In this document: piece by piece, positions 53,113-62,577 of the stretch | How the letters are laid out: every line of letters begins with the position of its first letter | Numbering within the stretch: position 1 is the stretch's first letter | NCBI RefSeq assembly: GCF_023017105.1 | Contig: NZ_JALKEV010000022.1 | Location: 1 to 64,000, forward strand | DNA: 64,000 nt | Source of the DNA: Halalkalibacter sp. APA_J-10(15) | GTDB lineage: Bacteria; Bacillota; Bacilli; Bacillales; Bacillaceae_D | Direction of reading: 5' to 3' | Notes under the pieces: generated by a model | What the model was told of the DNA's origin: nothing | The model's input: the letters and a program-made list of their open reading frames with translations, nothing else | Database searches by the model: none | Made by a program: the position numbers and the translations under genes

Positions 53113-53968
53113 ATACACATTCCCTCCTGTTTTTTAATGGATAAATTAAGACGGATCGCATCACTACCAAGTCTAAATCTCGGCCAACAATAATAACTCT
53201 ATGAATCTACCTCCTTTACTTCTATATTAGGGTACATGTTGACCCTTTTTTAGAGTGACCCTGTTAAATGATGTGGAACTTTGCTTTGAATTCCTACGTT
53301 CACCTTCAATCATCACATGTTCCAACATTGCCACTTAATAGAGTTCTCTCACAAGTAAAGATATATTAAAGCTAGAGAAGGCCTCTAACATTAATATCAA
53401 TCATTTTAATACCGCAATTATTGTAGGTTGGGAGATTTGTATACTGAAGTAGATCGTGTTGATGAGTATATATAGCTTAGAAGAATAGATATAAAGATAA
53501 ATTTAGCAACAGCCCATGATGAACTGCTCCATACTTACTCGAAGAAACTTGTTTTCATTTTATATAATTTTTTCACTAGGATGTACAACTATGTTCTACA
53601 CAAAATATAAATATCTGAAACTTCCAACCAGTAAAAAAGACCTATATCTAGGACTATCCATCTATTCCAACAATAAAAATTGAAACATTCCAAAAAGCCG
53701 TCCCCCATAATAAAAGAGCCGGCTTTCTATCCTATATTTGGTTATAGAACTCTACCAACTTACTGAAGCTTCTTAATCAGAGAGCACTGTATTGCACTCT
53801 GGCAAAAAAACTTAAAACATTATTAGAGAAACACACTATTCAAAATGTAAACGTTACCATATATTCACAAAAATATTAGTATATGAAACCAAACGGGGGA
53901 ATATGGTACAACACGACATCATCATGAAAATACTATGTAAGAGTAATATATTTTTTCATAGCTGTTAT
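53113..53968. other. 850-base gene-free region upstream of galactanase
   Basis: No open frame of substance was seen on either strand. It holds a hairpin AGGGT/ACCCT with T-run near 53229-53250, a hairpin AAAGCCG/CGGCTTT near 53693-53724 and a near-cre TGTAAACGTTACCA at 53846-53859 with one mismatch. The galactanase promoter and binding sites for the AraC-type regulator are expected in the part nearest 53113. The gap is long for this genome and may mark a deleted gene. Confidence 0.5.
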
Positions 53969-54820
53969 TCATTTCGCATTTCTTCCTTTTTTCAGGGCGA
54001 ATATATCTCGATACTTTTTTGGTGTGATGCCCTCTTTCCTTTTGAAGGTTGCTACAAAGTAACTAACATCATTAAACCCTGTAAGAATAGCAACGTTTTT
54101 TAAAGGAAGCTTCGGGCTTTCCAGTAGTATTTCTTTTGCCTTTCTGATTCTAAGCTGAATTAAAAAGGTATATGGACTAACTTTGAACGTATTTTGGAAC
54201 AGCCGGTTTAAATATTGCGAGCTAACATTTAGATGCGATGCCATATCGTCTAACGTAATGTCCTCTCCATAGGAGATTTCAAGCCAATCCACAATATGAC
54301 GCACTTTGTCATATAAATGTGATAAAGATGGCTGGTTATTCATTTTCCCATATTTCCTTAATTTCATTATAAAGTTATATAAATGACCAGATAAATCAAG
54401 CTTTGAAAACTCTGTATCTGATTCAATTTTCAATAGCATTTCTTTGATGATCTCTTCTGATTGTATATCTCCTAAATTCGTATACAACGTAGAAGAATCC
54501 ATGTTTAACGATTCTAAAATCGATTCTGCTGATTGCCCGCCAAACGTTACATAGATGGTAGACCACACTTTACTCGTTGCTAAATAAGTATGTGGAGTAA
54601 AAGGCTTTAGTAAGATTCCCCTTCCTTTTGTTAAGATGTATTCCTGATCATCAAAGGAAAACCTCCCTTCCCCATCAATCGTTTGGAGCCAATGATAGTA
54701 TGGATATCCACCCGGTCTGCGAAAGTTCAATTCTTGCGTATTATACCCTACACTTTCAACGAATAAAGGGAGTGACTCTTCCATTGTAATGTATTCATAT
54801 CTGACTTTTTTGTTGTACAT
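53969..54820 (-). CDS. AraC-family transcriptional regulator
   Basis: A protein of 283 residues. The N-terminal cupin-type sensor (1-150) has RPGGYPYYHWLQTIDGEGRF and KGRGILLKPFTPHTYLAT. The C-terminal AraC domain (about 180-283) has MASHLNVSSQYLNRLFQNTF and TGFNDVSYFVATFKRKEGIT. It lies upstream of the GH53 galactanase on the same strand and is probably its regulator, responding to galactan oligosaccharides (inference). GGTGGGTAGAGG precedes the ATG at 54820. Nothing unusual in length or residues. Confidence 0.88.
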   Translation of the reverse strand: MYNKKVRYEYITMEESLPLFVESVGYNTQELNFRRPGGYPYYHWLQTIDGEGRFSFDDQEYILTKGRGILLKPFTPHTYLATSKVWSTIYVTFGGQSAESILESLNMDSSTLYTNLGDIQSEEIIKEMLLKIESDTEFSKLDLSGHLYNFIMKLRKYGKMNNQPSLSHLYDKVRHIVDWLEISYGEDITLDDMASHLNVSSQYLNRLFQNTFKVSPYTFLIQLRIRKAKEILLESPKLPLKNVAILTGFNDVSYFVATFKRKEGITPKKYRDIFALKKGRNAK

Positions 54821-54933
54821 CCTCTACCCACCTTTTATGAGTCCACTGAAAACAGACAAATCAACTTTTTTAGTACCTTTGATTTGACTAGTAATGGATT
54901 CATTCATGATACACCTAATAATTGCGCTTTCAT

Positions 54934-55329
54934 TTAAGTTTTCACTTTATTTATACTACGAGAAATATAATAGCCACATAAAATTAACGCTAATACTTCC
55001 AACATATATAAATCTACGCTACTATGGAGTTGTTCATAGAATAGACTTGGTAGACTAACGATTAAAAATGGAAATATACCAAGAATAATTAATTTGGGGA
55101 AATTCACTCTCCACCGTCCTTCTGCTTTAACTTCTTTCATTAAGTGCTTATTCCCAAGTAGAATTCCAAATACGATCAGTACAGTTATTGGCGTTACAAT
55201 GGATAAGATATGTAAAAGTGGTGTTGTGGGGAAAAACGGGGTATTTCCCCATCTCTGTGATTGTTCTAATAACCATACTGAAATAAGTAAAAGTACTATC
55301 CACAAAAATAACCCTTTTAAATAAGTCAA
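54934..55329 (-). CDS. Four-helix membrane protein, unknown
   Basis: A protein of about 131 residues with four hydrophobic segments (LFLWIVLLLISVWLL; LLHILSIVTPITVLIVFGIL; LIILGIFPFLIVSLPSLFY; LYMLEVLALILCGYYIS) and a short basic loop between the second and third. The start is read as TTG at 55329, behind AGGGGGAT; the open frame extends to 55347 without a site of its own. The architecture is like that of many small uncharacterised Bacillus membrane proteins. No partner gene is evident. Confidence 0.6.
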   Translation of the reverse strand: MTYLKGLFLWIVLLLISVWLLEQSQRWGNTPFFPTTPLLHILSIVTPITVLIVFGILLGNKHLMKEVKAEGRWRVNFPKLIILGIFPFLIVSLPSLFYEQLHSSVDLYMLEVLALILCGYYISRSINKVKT

Positions 55330-55483
55330 TCTACATCCCCCTCGCAAAAAAACTAATGCCGACCTGCCTCATTTGCTTCGTTAGTACAATTAATTCAATA
55401 TAAAAAACGATAATCCTTCATGGACCATCGCTTCCACTAATTTAATGAGATTACCTAAAGCAGCTACCATTCTTGTGCTAGAG

Positions 55484-55969
55484 CTACTCGTTAGGCTTCA
55501 ATATAATCTCCATTCTTCTACTCTTTGTCGTCATCCCTATAGACCGATAAAATTCAACGGCAGATGTATTTTCCTCAGATACTCCCAATTCAACACTATC
55601 AACTCGAAGGCTTCTTCCAAATTCAAAAGCATATTTAATTAATTTCTTTCCGATACCCTTATTTCTATGCGTTTCATCAACACAGAAGCTGTTGATAACC
55701 AATACTTTCCTTGCTTTCACAAAAGAATTCTCAGCTGTTTCTTCTTCCTTCATCACTATCACACCGACTATACGATTCCCTACGGTAGCTACAAAAATAT
55801 GCTGTTTGTCATTTATCAACTGGCTTTCGAAAAACTCTTGAGCTACTGGAGTTGAATTCACTTTGTATAAATCTGGTCTAACAAAAACATGAAATTCATG
55901 AACCTGCCTAAATAAAGGCAACAATGACTCGTAATCGCTTTGCTTGGCTTTTCGAATGAATATATCCAT
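55484..55969 (-). CDS. GNAT-family N-acetyltransferase
   Basis: A protein of 161 residues with a complete GNAT fold: INSFCVDETHRNKGIGKKLI is motif A with the acetyl-CoA pyrophosphate loop (R-x-x-G-I-G), and SVELGVSEENTSAVEFYRSI then GMTTKSRRMEIIL gives motif B and the terminal strand. AAAGGT precedes the ATG. It is monocistronic. The substrate is unknown; similar proteins acetylate amines, antibiotics or ribosomal protein termini. Confidence 0.85.
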   Translation of the reverse strand: MDIFIRKAKQSDYESLLPLFRQVHEFHVFVRPDLYKVNSTPVAQEFFESQLINDKQHIFVATVGNRIVGVIVMKEEETAENSFVKARKVLVINSFCVDETHRNKGIGKKLIKYAFEFGRSLRVDSVELGVSEENTSAVEFYRSIGMTTKSRRMEIILKPNE

Positions 55970-56106
55970 ATTTTTTACCTTTCAATAATCTCATATTGAT
56001 GTTCTGTCTGTTCTCACTTTTGATTGAACTAACCTACTGTACTCCAACAAAAGCCACCTAAACAACAGCTCTTGTTCTGAAATATTGCACTCATTATGTT
56101 AACTTT

Positions 56107-56673
56107 CTAAACTTTTGCATAAATACAAGTATCGGTTAATTTACGACCATCTGCCGATAAATCCTCATTCTTTAATATACCTTCAAGTTCAAACCCTAAC
56201 TTTTCAGGAATTGCACGACTTTTTAGATTAGTGGATTCACATCTTATTTCGATCCTTTTAAATTTAATTTGATTCAGACCTAATTCCGTCAAACCTCTCA
56301 CAGCCTCTAACATATATCCGTTACCGCCATATTTAGTATTAATCCAATAACCAATCTGACATTTCGGAATATCCCAATTTACCCCTTCAAAACTAGTAAC
56401 CCCTATAAAACCATTAGATTCTTTGTGAAAAATGAGGTAACGAAAACTTTCTCTTCTTAAACTATTTATCTTTGCTTCTCTAAGGTTCACTTCTGTTTCT
56501 TCAAGAGTTGGAATGGTTTGGGCAAATGGCAACCAAGGCTGTAATTCATTGATAGAATCTCTTATTGCTAGATTGACAATGCTACTATCTACTGATTGTC
56601 TAGGAGCTCGTAGTAGTAGTCTTTCCGTTTTAAATTGTAATGGTATATCTAATAATAAAGGATTCACTCTCAT
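56107..56673 (-). CDS. RimJ/RimL-type GNAT acetyltransferase
   Basis: A protein of 188 residues. FKTERLLLRAPR at the start, QIGYWINTKYGGNGYMLEAV (acetyl-CoA loop) and IEIRCESTNLKSRAIPEKLG then FELEGIL are typical of the RimJ/RimL branch, which acetylates protein N-termini or small molecules. YdaF-like proteins of Bacillus are the closest in pattern. The start has GGGG directly upstream with tight spacing. It is a single-gene unit. Confidence 0.87.
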   Translation of the reverse strand: MRVNPLLLDIPLQFKTERLLLRAPRQSVDSSIVNLAIRDSINELQPWLPFAQTIPTLEETEVNLREAKINSLRRESFRYLIFHKESNGFIGVTSFEGVNWDIPKCQIGYWINTKYGGNGYMLEAVRGLTELGLNQIKFKRIEIRCESTNLKSRAIPEKLGFELEGILKNEDLSADGRKLTDTCIYAKV

Positions 56674-56810
56674 TTCCCCTTGTTATCTTTATTTGCATTT
56701 CCATCTCTCCTCAGCACAGTCATATTGCCTTGATCATACAGCATATTCGTTCTTGTGTAATAAATTTATTTGTTATACAAAACACGAGGCGTCAGACCTT
56801 AACTTGACTA

Positions 56811-57269
56811 TTAAATTGCTCCCTTTCCCTTTATTTGCATAAATAAGTCAGGCTTATCAAGTGGAGCAAAACCAAATTTCGCATAAAATGAATGTCCATC
56901 ATCAGTACTTAACATAATTCTGCGAATATTTAATTCTTCATAATGAGTGTTGATATCAAGCAACCAATTACCTAATCCTTTCTTCCTATACGGAGTTAAA
57001 ATAAACACATCTTGCAAAAAAGCATGGGTAACCAAATCAGAAATGACCCGTGCAAACCCTATTTGTCTCTTCTTTCTATCAACACGGTCTATATAATACA
57101 AGCCGAAACAAAGAGTAGAATGGTTTATTGATTTAATCACATCTTCTTTAGAAATTCCTTTTGACCAGTAGGATTCATTGCTCAAAAAGTTATAAATAAC
57201 ATCTAATTCTAAATCAGCTTTATCAATCGTAATAAGATAATCTCCATTTTCCCAACTTTTCTTAACCAT
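56811..57269 (-). CDS. GNAT-family N-acetyltransferase
   Basis: A protein of about 152 residues. LITIDKADLELDVIYNFLSN and ESYWSKGISKEDVIKSINHS are typical of the acetyltransferases that end in GFAPLDKPDLFMQI. The acetyl-CoA loop is in DVFILTPYRKKGLGNWLLD. The ATG at 57269 follows GAGGTGA at good spacing; the GTG at 57278 overlaps that site. It stands alone near two other GNAT genes, but the three are not closely similar to one another. Confidence 0.86.
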   Translation of the reverse strand: MVKKSWENGDYLITIDKADLELDVIYNFLSNESYWSKGISKEDVIKSINHSTLCFGLYYIDRVDRKKRQIGFARVISDLVTHAFLQDVFILTPYRKKGLGNWLLDINTHYEELNIRRIMLSTDDGHSFYAKFGFAPLDKPDLFMQIKGKGAI

Positions 57270-57407
57270 AAGTCTCACCTCAAAGCATTTTGAATTTTAC
57301 AATCCTGTCCCTTTAGCATATAACGCCAACTCCATTTATTTCGGACAAGCTCTCCGTTGTTGAACAAGAAAAAAGTTGCAACAGCTGTCATAGGTTACCT
57401 AAAATCA

Positions 57408-58052
57408 TTAGGTTACCTCTATTTCGCATTTTTCCAAGATAACTTCTTCATTTGAGTTTTTTATAACAATATCAAAATTCTTATGATAAGCATGCATAAA
57501 TAAGTTATATTGAATTCTACACTGCTCATGGGATTGTTTTATATAGTTAAAATTAGCTCCTCTTTCCGAAACATCACGAACTCCTCTACGTATTAACTCC
57601 GTTTCTCCTTCAGTATATAGATAAACTGTTAAATCAAACAAATTTGGATCTAAAAACGCTACACTCATGCCCTCAACAATATTAATTTTATTTAGTGAAG
57701 AAATTAACGTACTCTTCAAGTAATGCGTACCTATCGTATAAAAATCTACGGAATCCCTAATCATCATTATATCTCTTTCCAAAGCCAACAAATTATGAGC
57801 CGCAGGGTGACAAGCTGTCATTTTATAAGAATAATTTTCATTGTGATATTCATAATCTATCGCCGTGTACTTCCTTACATCTGTAATAATATATGGGTCA
57901 GTATTAATATAATTCACATCATTTTCCAAAAATCCCCTAAGGTTATTTGCAAAAGTTGTCTTACCTGAAGCACCATGTCCTGATATACCAATGATCATTT
58001 TTGCATCTCTCTTATTTATTAAATTGGCTAACTTATGTAATAGTTTTTTCAA
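57408..58052 (-). CDS. P-loop kinase of the uridine-kinase type
   Basis: A protein of about 214 residues. Walker A is GISGHGASGKTTFA near residue 23, followed by a DPY substrate segment (NYINTDPYI) and a conserved arginine in the lid LIRRGVRDVSERG. The central VEGMSVAF carries a Walker-B-like acid. This is the uridine kinase/phosphoribulokinase-like branch, phosphorylating a nucleoside or sugar-like acceptor in the cytoplasm. The start is read as TTG at 58052, six bases after GGGAGGG; a GTG at 58073 is too near its own GGAG. Neighbours give no clue to substrate. Confidence 0.8.
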   Translation of the reverse strand: MKKLLHKLANLINKRDAKMIIGISGHGASGKTTFANNLRGFLENDVNYINTDPYIITDVRKYTAIDYEYHNENYSYKMTACHPAAHNLLALERDIMMIRDSVDFYTIGTHYLKSTLISSLNKINIVEGMSVAFLDPNLFDLTVYLYTEGETELIRRGVRDVSERGANFNYIKQSHEQCRIQYNLFMHAYHKNFDIVIKNSNEEVILEKCEIEVT

Positions 58053-58083
58053 AATTACCCTCCCACACTTCACTCCCCTACTT

Positions 58084-58180
58084 CATTAGTTTAACACTAA
58101 TTTCCTTTTATTAACATAAGAAAAGGCATCCCCAGTTGAGGGAATGCCCGTTTCAGCAAACTTAGAAAAAACAATAAAAG
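58084..58180. repeat. Dispersed intergenic repeat, copy D
   Basis: It aligns with 1836-1935 over AGTTTAACACTAATTTCC, then TTTTATTAACA, then an AAGGCATCCCC(AGTTGAG)GGAATGCC hairpin. The same hairpin position in the other copy is less regular. It has no coding content. Confidence 0.4.
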
Positions 58181-58203
58181 ACGGCCATTGATCGGTTCTA
58201 GTT

Positions 58204-58598
58204 TTAGGATAACAATTCAGTTAATTGTTTCGGACTTTCAAATAAATAATTTGGATTAAGGGACACAACCTCTCGCTTTTAATAAGTAAGTAATCAGTAT
58301 TATAGGTTGAAATAGCAAAGATGCTGATTTTATTTTTGGCTAATGTATTCGCCAATGCAGATAATATTCCAGTTAGGCTAAAGTCTAAAATCCCCTCTAC
58401 TTTTATACATTTCCAATCATGTTCAATATCTTTAAATACTTCGTTCTTAGATATACATTTAGATGGACATACAATAGATAATTCCTCATTAGTTCTAGTA
58501 ATAGAAAACATATCGGATTCTAATGCCCACAAGGGTATTGTTTCAGTTGGAGGAAATTTCACGACGGAAAAAGTTGAATCTAAAATGTTTAATTTCAT
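58204..58598 (-). pseudogene. ACT-domain protein, probably frameshifted near its end
   Basis: ILDSTFSVVKFPPTETIPLW and KVEGILDFSLTGILSALANT, then NKISIFAISTYNTDYLLIK, match small ACT_7/CASTOR-like ACT-domain proteins, which usually end in a short helix after TDYLLVK. The current frame runs on as SERLCPLIQIIYLKVRNN to a stop at 58221. One base earlier the frame reads EVVSLNPNYLFESPKQLTEL and ends at 58204, which looks far more natural. A one-base deletion near 58275 explains this. ACT domains bind amino acids; here the binding core is intact, so function may remain. Confidence 0.75.
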
Positions 58599-58674
58599 AT
58601 TTTGAGAACTCCTTTTAAAATTTATTTTATCTTACTATACTATCCCAGCTTTTTTTACCCAACTGCCTTTAAAT

Positions 58675-58715
58675 GAAAAGGCAACTGTTCTTATTGAACA
58701 ATCGCTCGCCTTTTC
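58675..58715 (-). terminator. Terminator after APH-type kinase gene
   Basis: GAAAAGGC pairs with GCCTTTTC, with an inner TGTTC/GAACA arm, 33 bases past the kinase stop codon. It lies between the kinase and ACT-domain genes. Confidence 0.6.
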
Positions 58716-58747
58716 TTTAATGAAGTTACGCACATAGTACTCTCACA

Positions 58748-59497
58748 TTACAATGGACAGTAGTGATCAATAATCTCCATAAGTCGTTCTGAATTCTCCG
58801 ATGAGACACTTTCAGATAACCTTGCTCCAGCAATGATTGGAGCCCATTGAAAAACTTCTGACCTTAAAATTCCACTTTTTTCACAATATAGTCGTAAGTA
58901 CATATCTGCTAATTCAGGTGAAAATTGCGAGTATAATAGATAGGTCCGATATATATCAGCACAAATATCCCCTGCACTCGAATCAACCCAATCTATAACG
59001 ACCACTTGATTTTCTGTCTTAATCAAATTAAATAAATGAAAGTCACCATGGCAGAGCCTATTCTCATATGTCATTGACTCCAATTTCTTTATCAAAGAAT
59101 TCTTTTTCTTTTTATCTAACTCATTCACACTCTCAATTTGGCGGAATAATTTATCAGACATTGGTTCGATTCCATCTGGAATAATACTATGAATTTCAAG
59201 TTGCATATGAACTGAAATATTCAAGTAATATTCTGTTTGTTCCTCATCTTTGAACATTAAATCTCCTAATGTTTCTCCCTTTATATATTCCATTATGATG
59301 GCTTGAACTCCATTTATCTTGGTTACATCTAATACCTTAGGTACAGGAAGTCCACATGAATACGCATATTGTTGTTTATTTGCTTCATTTATAGATTCCG
59401 TATTCGGTAAAAAGTCGTTAAAAACTTTTACTATTTTGTTGTCAGAAAGATAAATTTTTGCAGTATTTCCGATCGCTATTGGGTCACCTAAAATCAC
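58748..59497 (-). CDS. Aminoglycoside-phosphotransferase-like kinase
   Basis: A protein of 249 residues. GDPIAIGNTAKIYLSDNKIV is a nucleotide-binding loop with Lys in IVKVF. The catalytic loop reads NRLCHGDFHLFNLI (HGDxHxxN), and VVIDWVDSS holds the metal-binding Asp. This fold covers antibiotic kinases, choline kinases and related small-molecule kinases. The missing APH substrate loops and generic sequence give no basis for calling resistance. The start is GTG at 59497, eight bases after GGGAGG. It is a single gene with its own terminator. Confidence 0.86.
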   Translation of the reverse strand: MILGDPIAIGNTAKIYLSDNKIVKVFNDFLPNTESINEANKQQYAYSCGLPVPKVLDVTKINGVQAIIMEYIKGETLGDLMFKDEEQTEYYLNISVHMQLEIHSIIPDGIEPMSDKLFRQIESVNELDKKKKNSLIKKLESMTYENRLCHGDFHLFNLIKTENQVVVIDWVDSSAGDICADIYRTYLLYSQFSPELADMYLRLYCEKSGILRSEVFQWAPIIAGARLSESVSSENSERLMEIIDHYCPL

Positions 59498-59994
59498 TGG
59501 GTTTCCTCCCTACGTTTTTAATTATCCTGCCTAATGTACACTTGTTTCATTTCCACTAACCAGTTACTTCATTTGGGCAAACTATTCTTAATACATTACG
59601 ATCATTTATATGAGGTATCACGGTTAAGCTAATTTATTTGCTTTGTATTCCTTTTTTAGCTTTTTGATAGTCGTTATTATAAACGGTTCTTTGGGTAAGC
59701 TGGTCTATCGAACTGATATTTCGAGGCAAATTTTTTTAATGAGGCCTAGTATAAGGCTACTCGAGGGTAACTTAAGGTAATCACGAAATAACCATTTTTT
59801 CAAGCCACTCATTGCTTTAAATTCACAGATGTGAAGATGACAGGTGCCCGGTCCCCACACGTCGCGCCAAACGGTTCAAGCAGTGCTGGACTAGCCCAGC
59901 ACTGCTCGATGCGAGACCTAATGCAACTCAGCTATTTAAACTGAATATGCTGCATCAAGTTCGATTGTATGACGTGAATCTCGTAAAAATGAAT
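59498..59994. other. 497-base intergenic region with remnant and hairpin
   Basis: On the minus strand, 59634-59737 gives a coherent C-terminus (SSIDQLTQRTVYNNDYQKAK, then KGIQSK and a stop), a likely remnant of an unidentified gene. At 59879-59906 AGCAGTGCTGG pairs with CCAGCACTGCT, a terminator candidate for the flavin oxidase gene. The stretch CAGGTGCCCGGTCCCCACAC before it is GC-rich and of a kind often seen near mobile elements. Confidence 0.45.
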
Positions 59995-61260
59995 TCACTC
60001 ACCCTCATTAAAAATATATCTACTCAAAAAGCGATTACGAAACATCCCATTCGGGTCGTACTTATTCAGCAATAACTGAAATGAAGACATCTTTTCGAAA
60101 AGAGACTGTATTTTTTCAGGTGAGGTCGTAAACAATTTTCCCCAATGTGGTTTCGCTTGAAAAGGTTCGAGCTTAGCTTCGATGAGTGGTAGCACTTGCT
60201 GAACATCCGCCCACTTATCTTGCCACGTGAAGTGAATCGCAACCGAATCCTGCTTATAAGATGGGCTCATCCAAAGCTCGTCTTTGGCAATGGTCCGTAC
60301 TTCTGATATGAGTAAATGTGGTGCGATGGATTCACGGATTTCACTAAGTGCACATAGAGCTTCATAGGCATGTTCACGAGCAAAGATATATTCACTTTGC
60401 AGCTCTTGGCCCTTACTTGGAGTGAAATTCATTCGGAAGTGTGGCACGCGATCCAGCCAATCCCCTTCCACACCTAGCTGTGCTGTACAGTTCTCCGCTC
60501 CGACCCCAGGTACAGGATGGAGATTGTCTGTGGCTGCTTTGGCTCCATTAAAATCCTTACCGAACGGAAAAGGTTGACCATCCGTCACCTTGCTTTTCAG
60601 CCACACTTGATTAATCGTTTCGTCCTGCCAATCCATGAATAGACTAACACTATAAGCACTGGAAAAAATCGTATCAATATCGTGAGCTAGTTGTGCTAAT
60701 GGGAGATTTTCGTATACATCCTGCCTCATTTGATAACTCGGCACAATATCTAGTGTTAATTTGGTGACAACACCTAATCCACCTAACCCCACAACTGAAC
60801 CATAGAAATCCTCTCCTGACGTTCCCCTCGAAAACGTGACAAGGCTTCCATTAGCGGTTACGACTTCCATTGCAGAAACAGCTGCAGCTAAATTTTGATT
60901 ATGATTCCCTGAACCATGTGTAGCTGTTGCACAAGCGCCTGCAACCGAAATGTGGGGAAGGGAAGCAAGGTTTTGTAATGCATAGCCATGTTGATGAAGC
61001 TCCTGACAAAGGTTCCCATACTTGATTCCAGCCTCCACCGTTACGGTTTTTTTCTCCTTATCAATGTTTAAGACCTTGTTCATCTTATGCAAGGGTACGA
61101 GATTCTCATCTGAATCTGCGATACGATTGAACGAGTGACGCGTTCCGACTACACGTAGCTTTGTTACCTTTGAAACTATTTGCTGAATATCTTCAATCGT
61201 TTCAGGTTCATGCCAGTTATTTGTACTGTATTGTAGATTACCTGCCCAGTTCTTTTGCAT
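59995..61260 (-). CDS. FAD-dependent alditol/aldonolactone oxidase
   Basis: A protein of 421 residues of the VAO type. The FAD domain (1-190) has VVGTRHSFNRIADS with the histidine used for flavin attachment in AldO-like enzymes, plus GACATATHGSG and VVGLGGLGVVTKLTL. The C-terminal half is the D-arabinono-1,4-lactone-oxidase domain ending in KPHWGKLF and KYDPNGMFRNRFL. It closely fits the alditol (xylitol/sorbitol) oxidases. It would oxidise a sugar alcohol or lactone with oxygen, giving hydrogen peroxide. AGAGGAA precedes the ATG. It is monocistronic and not linked to the sugar loci. Confidence 0.88.
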   Translation of the reverse strand: MQKNWAGNLQYSTNNWHEPETIEDIQQIVSKVTKLRVVGTRHSFNRIADSDENLVPLHKMNKVLNIDKEKKTVTVEAGIKYGNLCQELHQHGYALQNLASLPHISVAGACATATHGSGNHNQNLAAAVSAMEVVTANGSLVTFSRGTSGEDFYGSVVGLGGLGVVTKLTLDIVPSYQMRQDVYENLPLAQLAHDIDTIFSSAYSVSLFMDWQDETINQVWLKSKVTDGQPFPFGKDFNGAKAATDNLHPVPGVGAENCTAQLGVEGDWLDRVPHFRMNFTPSKGQELQSEYIFAREHAYEALCALSEIRESIAPHLLISEVRTIAKDELWMSPSYKQDSVAIHFTWQDKWADVQQVLPLIEAKLEPFQAKPHWGKLFTTSPEKIQSLFEKMSSFQLLLNKYDPNGMFRNRFLSRYIFNEGE

Positions 61261-61727
61261 ATAGACGTTCCTCTCTTTTCTTATCTGATTAGAAAAAATT
61301 TAAAAAGAATAATAGACTCCTCTAAGATAGCACGAATAGAGGTGAAAAAGAACAATCCTCTTGCTTTTTTTGTTTCGCTAAACGAAGGAAGTAGGAGAAC
61401 CATCCCTATGATTTTTTAGTTTGGTTGCACGTCGTAACCTATCTGCTACCCAAACGGCTCCTCTCTCTTGACTCTTCGACAATCATTGTAGAGAAAAAAC
61501 GTTTATACTAGGTGCTTTTTTAATGGGAACGGGCAGAGATTAAATGGCATATGAGCTTGACCAATAAAACCGAGATATCTTTAAAAGTAGTAGTAATGAT
61601 AGTTTATAATGGTTCTATTGGAAAGGAGCTAGAAGACAATCGTCAGCAAAAAGATACTAGATCGACAAAGGTAGATATGTCATAGTGGACCTGTTTAATT
61701 ATGGTTAATAAACACGTATGATGGTGT
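61261..61727. other. 466-base region with possible short frame
   Basis: On the minus strand 61378-61482 encodes about 34 codons (SKSQERGAVWVADRLRRATK, then LKNHRDGSPTSFV and a stop). The residue composition looks protein-like, but no ribosome site or ATG is present. The rest is AT-rich and may hold the other end of the truncated IS4-type element, but no terminal repeat could be paired. Confidence 0.3.
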
Positions 61728-62423
61728 TTATCCTTTATACGAATCGTAGACTTCCCGTATGACTGCGTTTTTACGTAGCCTGGATAGAAAGAAATAGCCA
61801 TCATCTGTCATGCGATCAAAACGTTCATAGTCTAGATAGCCACGGGTAAACACATACATGCATTCCTTGTCGTCTACCATGATTTCTAGTTGACCACGAT
61901 TATGATCTTTTGCGTTTGTTAGGATAGCTTTTTCAGGATAGGAAATTCCTTTTTTCATGAATACTAGGCGCAAATGCAGCTTTACACCTGCTTTTGTTTT
62001 CCGAAACTCTGCCCATTTATGATTGGTCAAATTAAGAGGCAATGTGCTGGAATCAATGATTTTTAACGGCATGACGAGTTTGGTGTAGTGTGTTTTGGCA
62101 TGAATTTGTGAGACTAAATCCAGGAAAAGCCTTTGGAATAAATCTGGATTCATGCCATTTAATCGCCGTGATAGCTGAGAAATACTGATCGAATCAAGGT
62201 TGGTTCCTTTTTGAAGCTGGTCATCGAAAAGACAATCACTTAGCGCATGAAGACTTTCTACTTCTTCGAGCTGTGCGTAAAGTAATAATTTTAAAAATGA
62301 TTCTGTCGTAAGTTTTTTCGTGTAGTAATCTAATTTCAATGTTTTCACTTGATCATCAAATAATTGAAGATTTATTGGTGAAAACCATTGTCCAAATGAC
62401 GTTTTTCGTGTAATCTTATCCAT
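61728..62423 (-). pseudogene. IS4-family transposase, C-terminally truncated
   Basis: The first 230 residues match IS4Bsu1-like transposases (IDSSTLPLNLTNHKWAEFRK with the first catalytic Asp; AKDHNRGQLEIMVDDKE; FTRGYLDYERFDRM with the second). Normal proteins run to about 370 residues and carry the YREKK/Glu signature after this point. Here it ends in DSYKG at 61728, and no continuation is found in any frame downstream. The start has AAGGAC. Without its catalytic Glu it is inactive. Confidence 0.85.
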
Positions 62424-62577
62424 GAGATTGGTCCTTTTTATTGGATTTGGACGGGATTACCACCTGACTTATCCATTATAAAGGACTTTTTTTGTGCATA
62501 AAATAAAATTATTGAACATTTGAGTATTTCTAATAGTTAAATTAGATTAATGCAACACTAGTGATTTTGTATGAAAA

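Noticed and set aside
53229-53724. Possible riboswitch or structured leader before the galactanase gene
   Set aside because: Only two simple hairpins were found, far from the start codon and without any known aptamer core.
58748-59497. Aminoglycoside resistance gene
   Set aside because: The kinase fold is clear, but nothing in the sequence or neighbourhood shows an antibiotic substrate.
54934-61260. A defence island of acetyltransferases and kinases
   Set aside because: The genes are separate single units with their own ribosome sites and often their own terminators, and none belongs to a known defence family.
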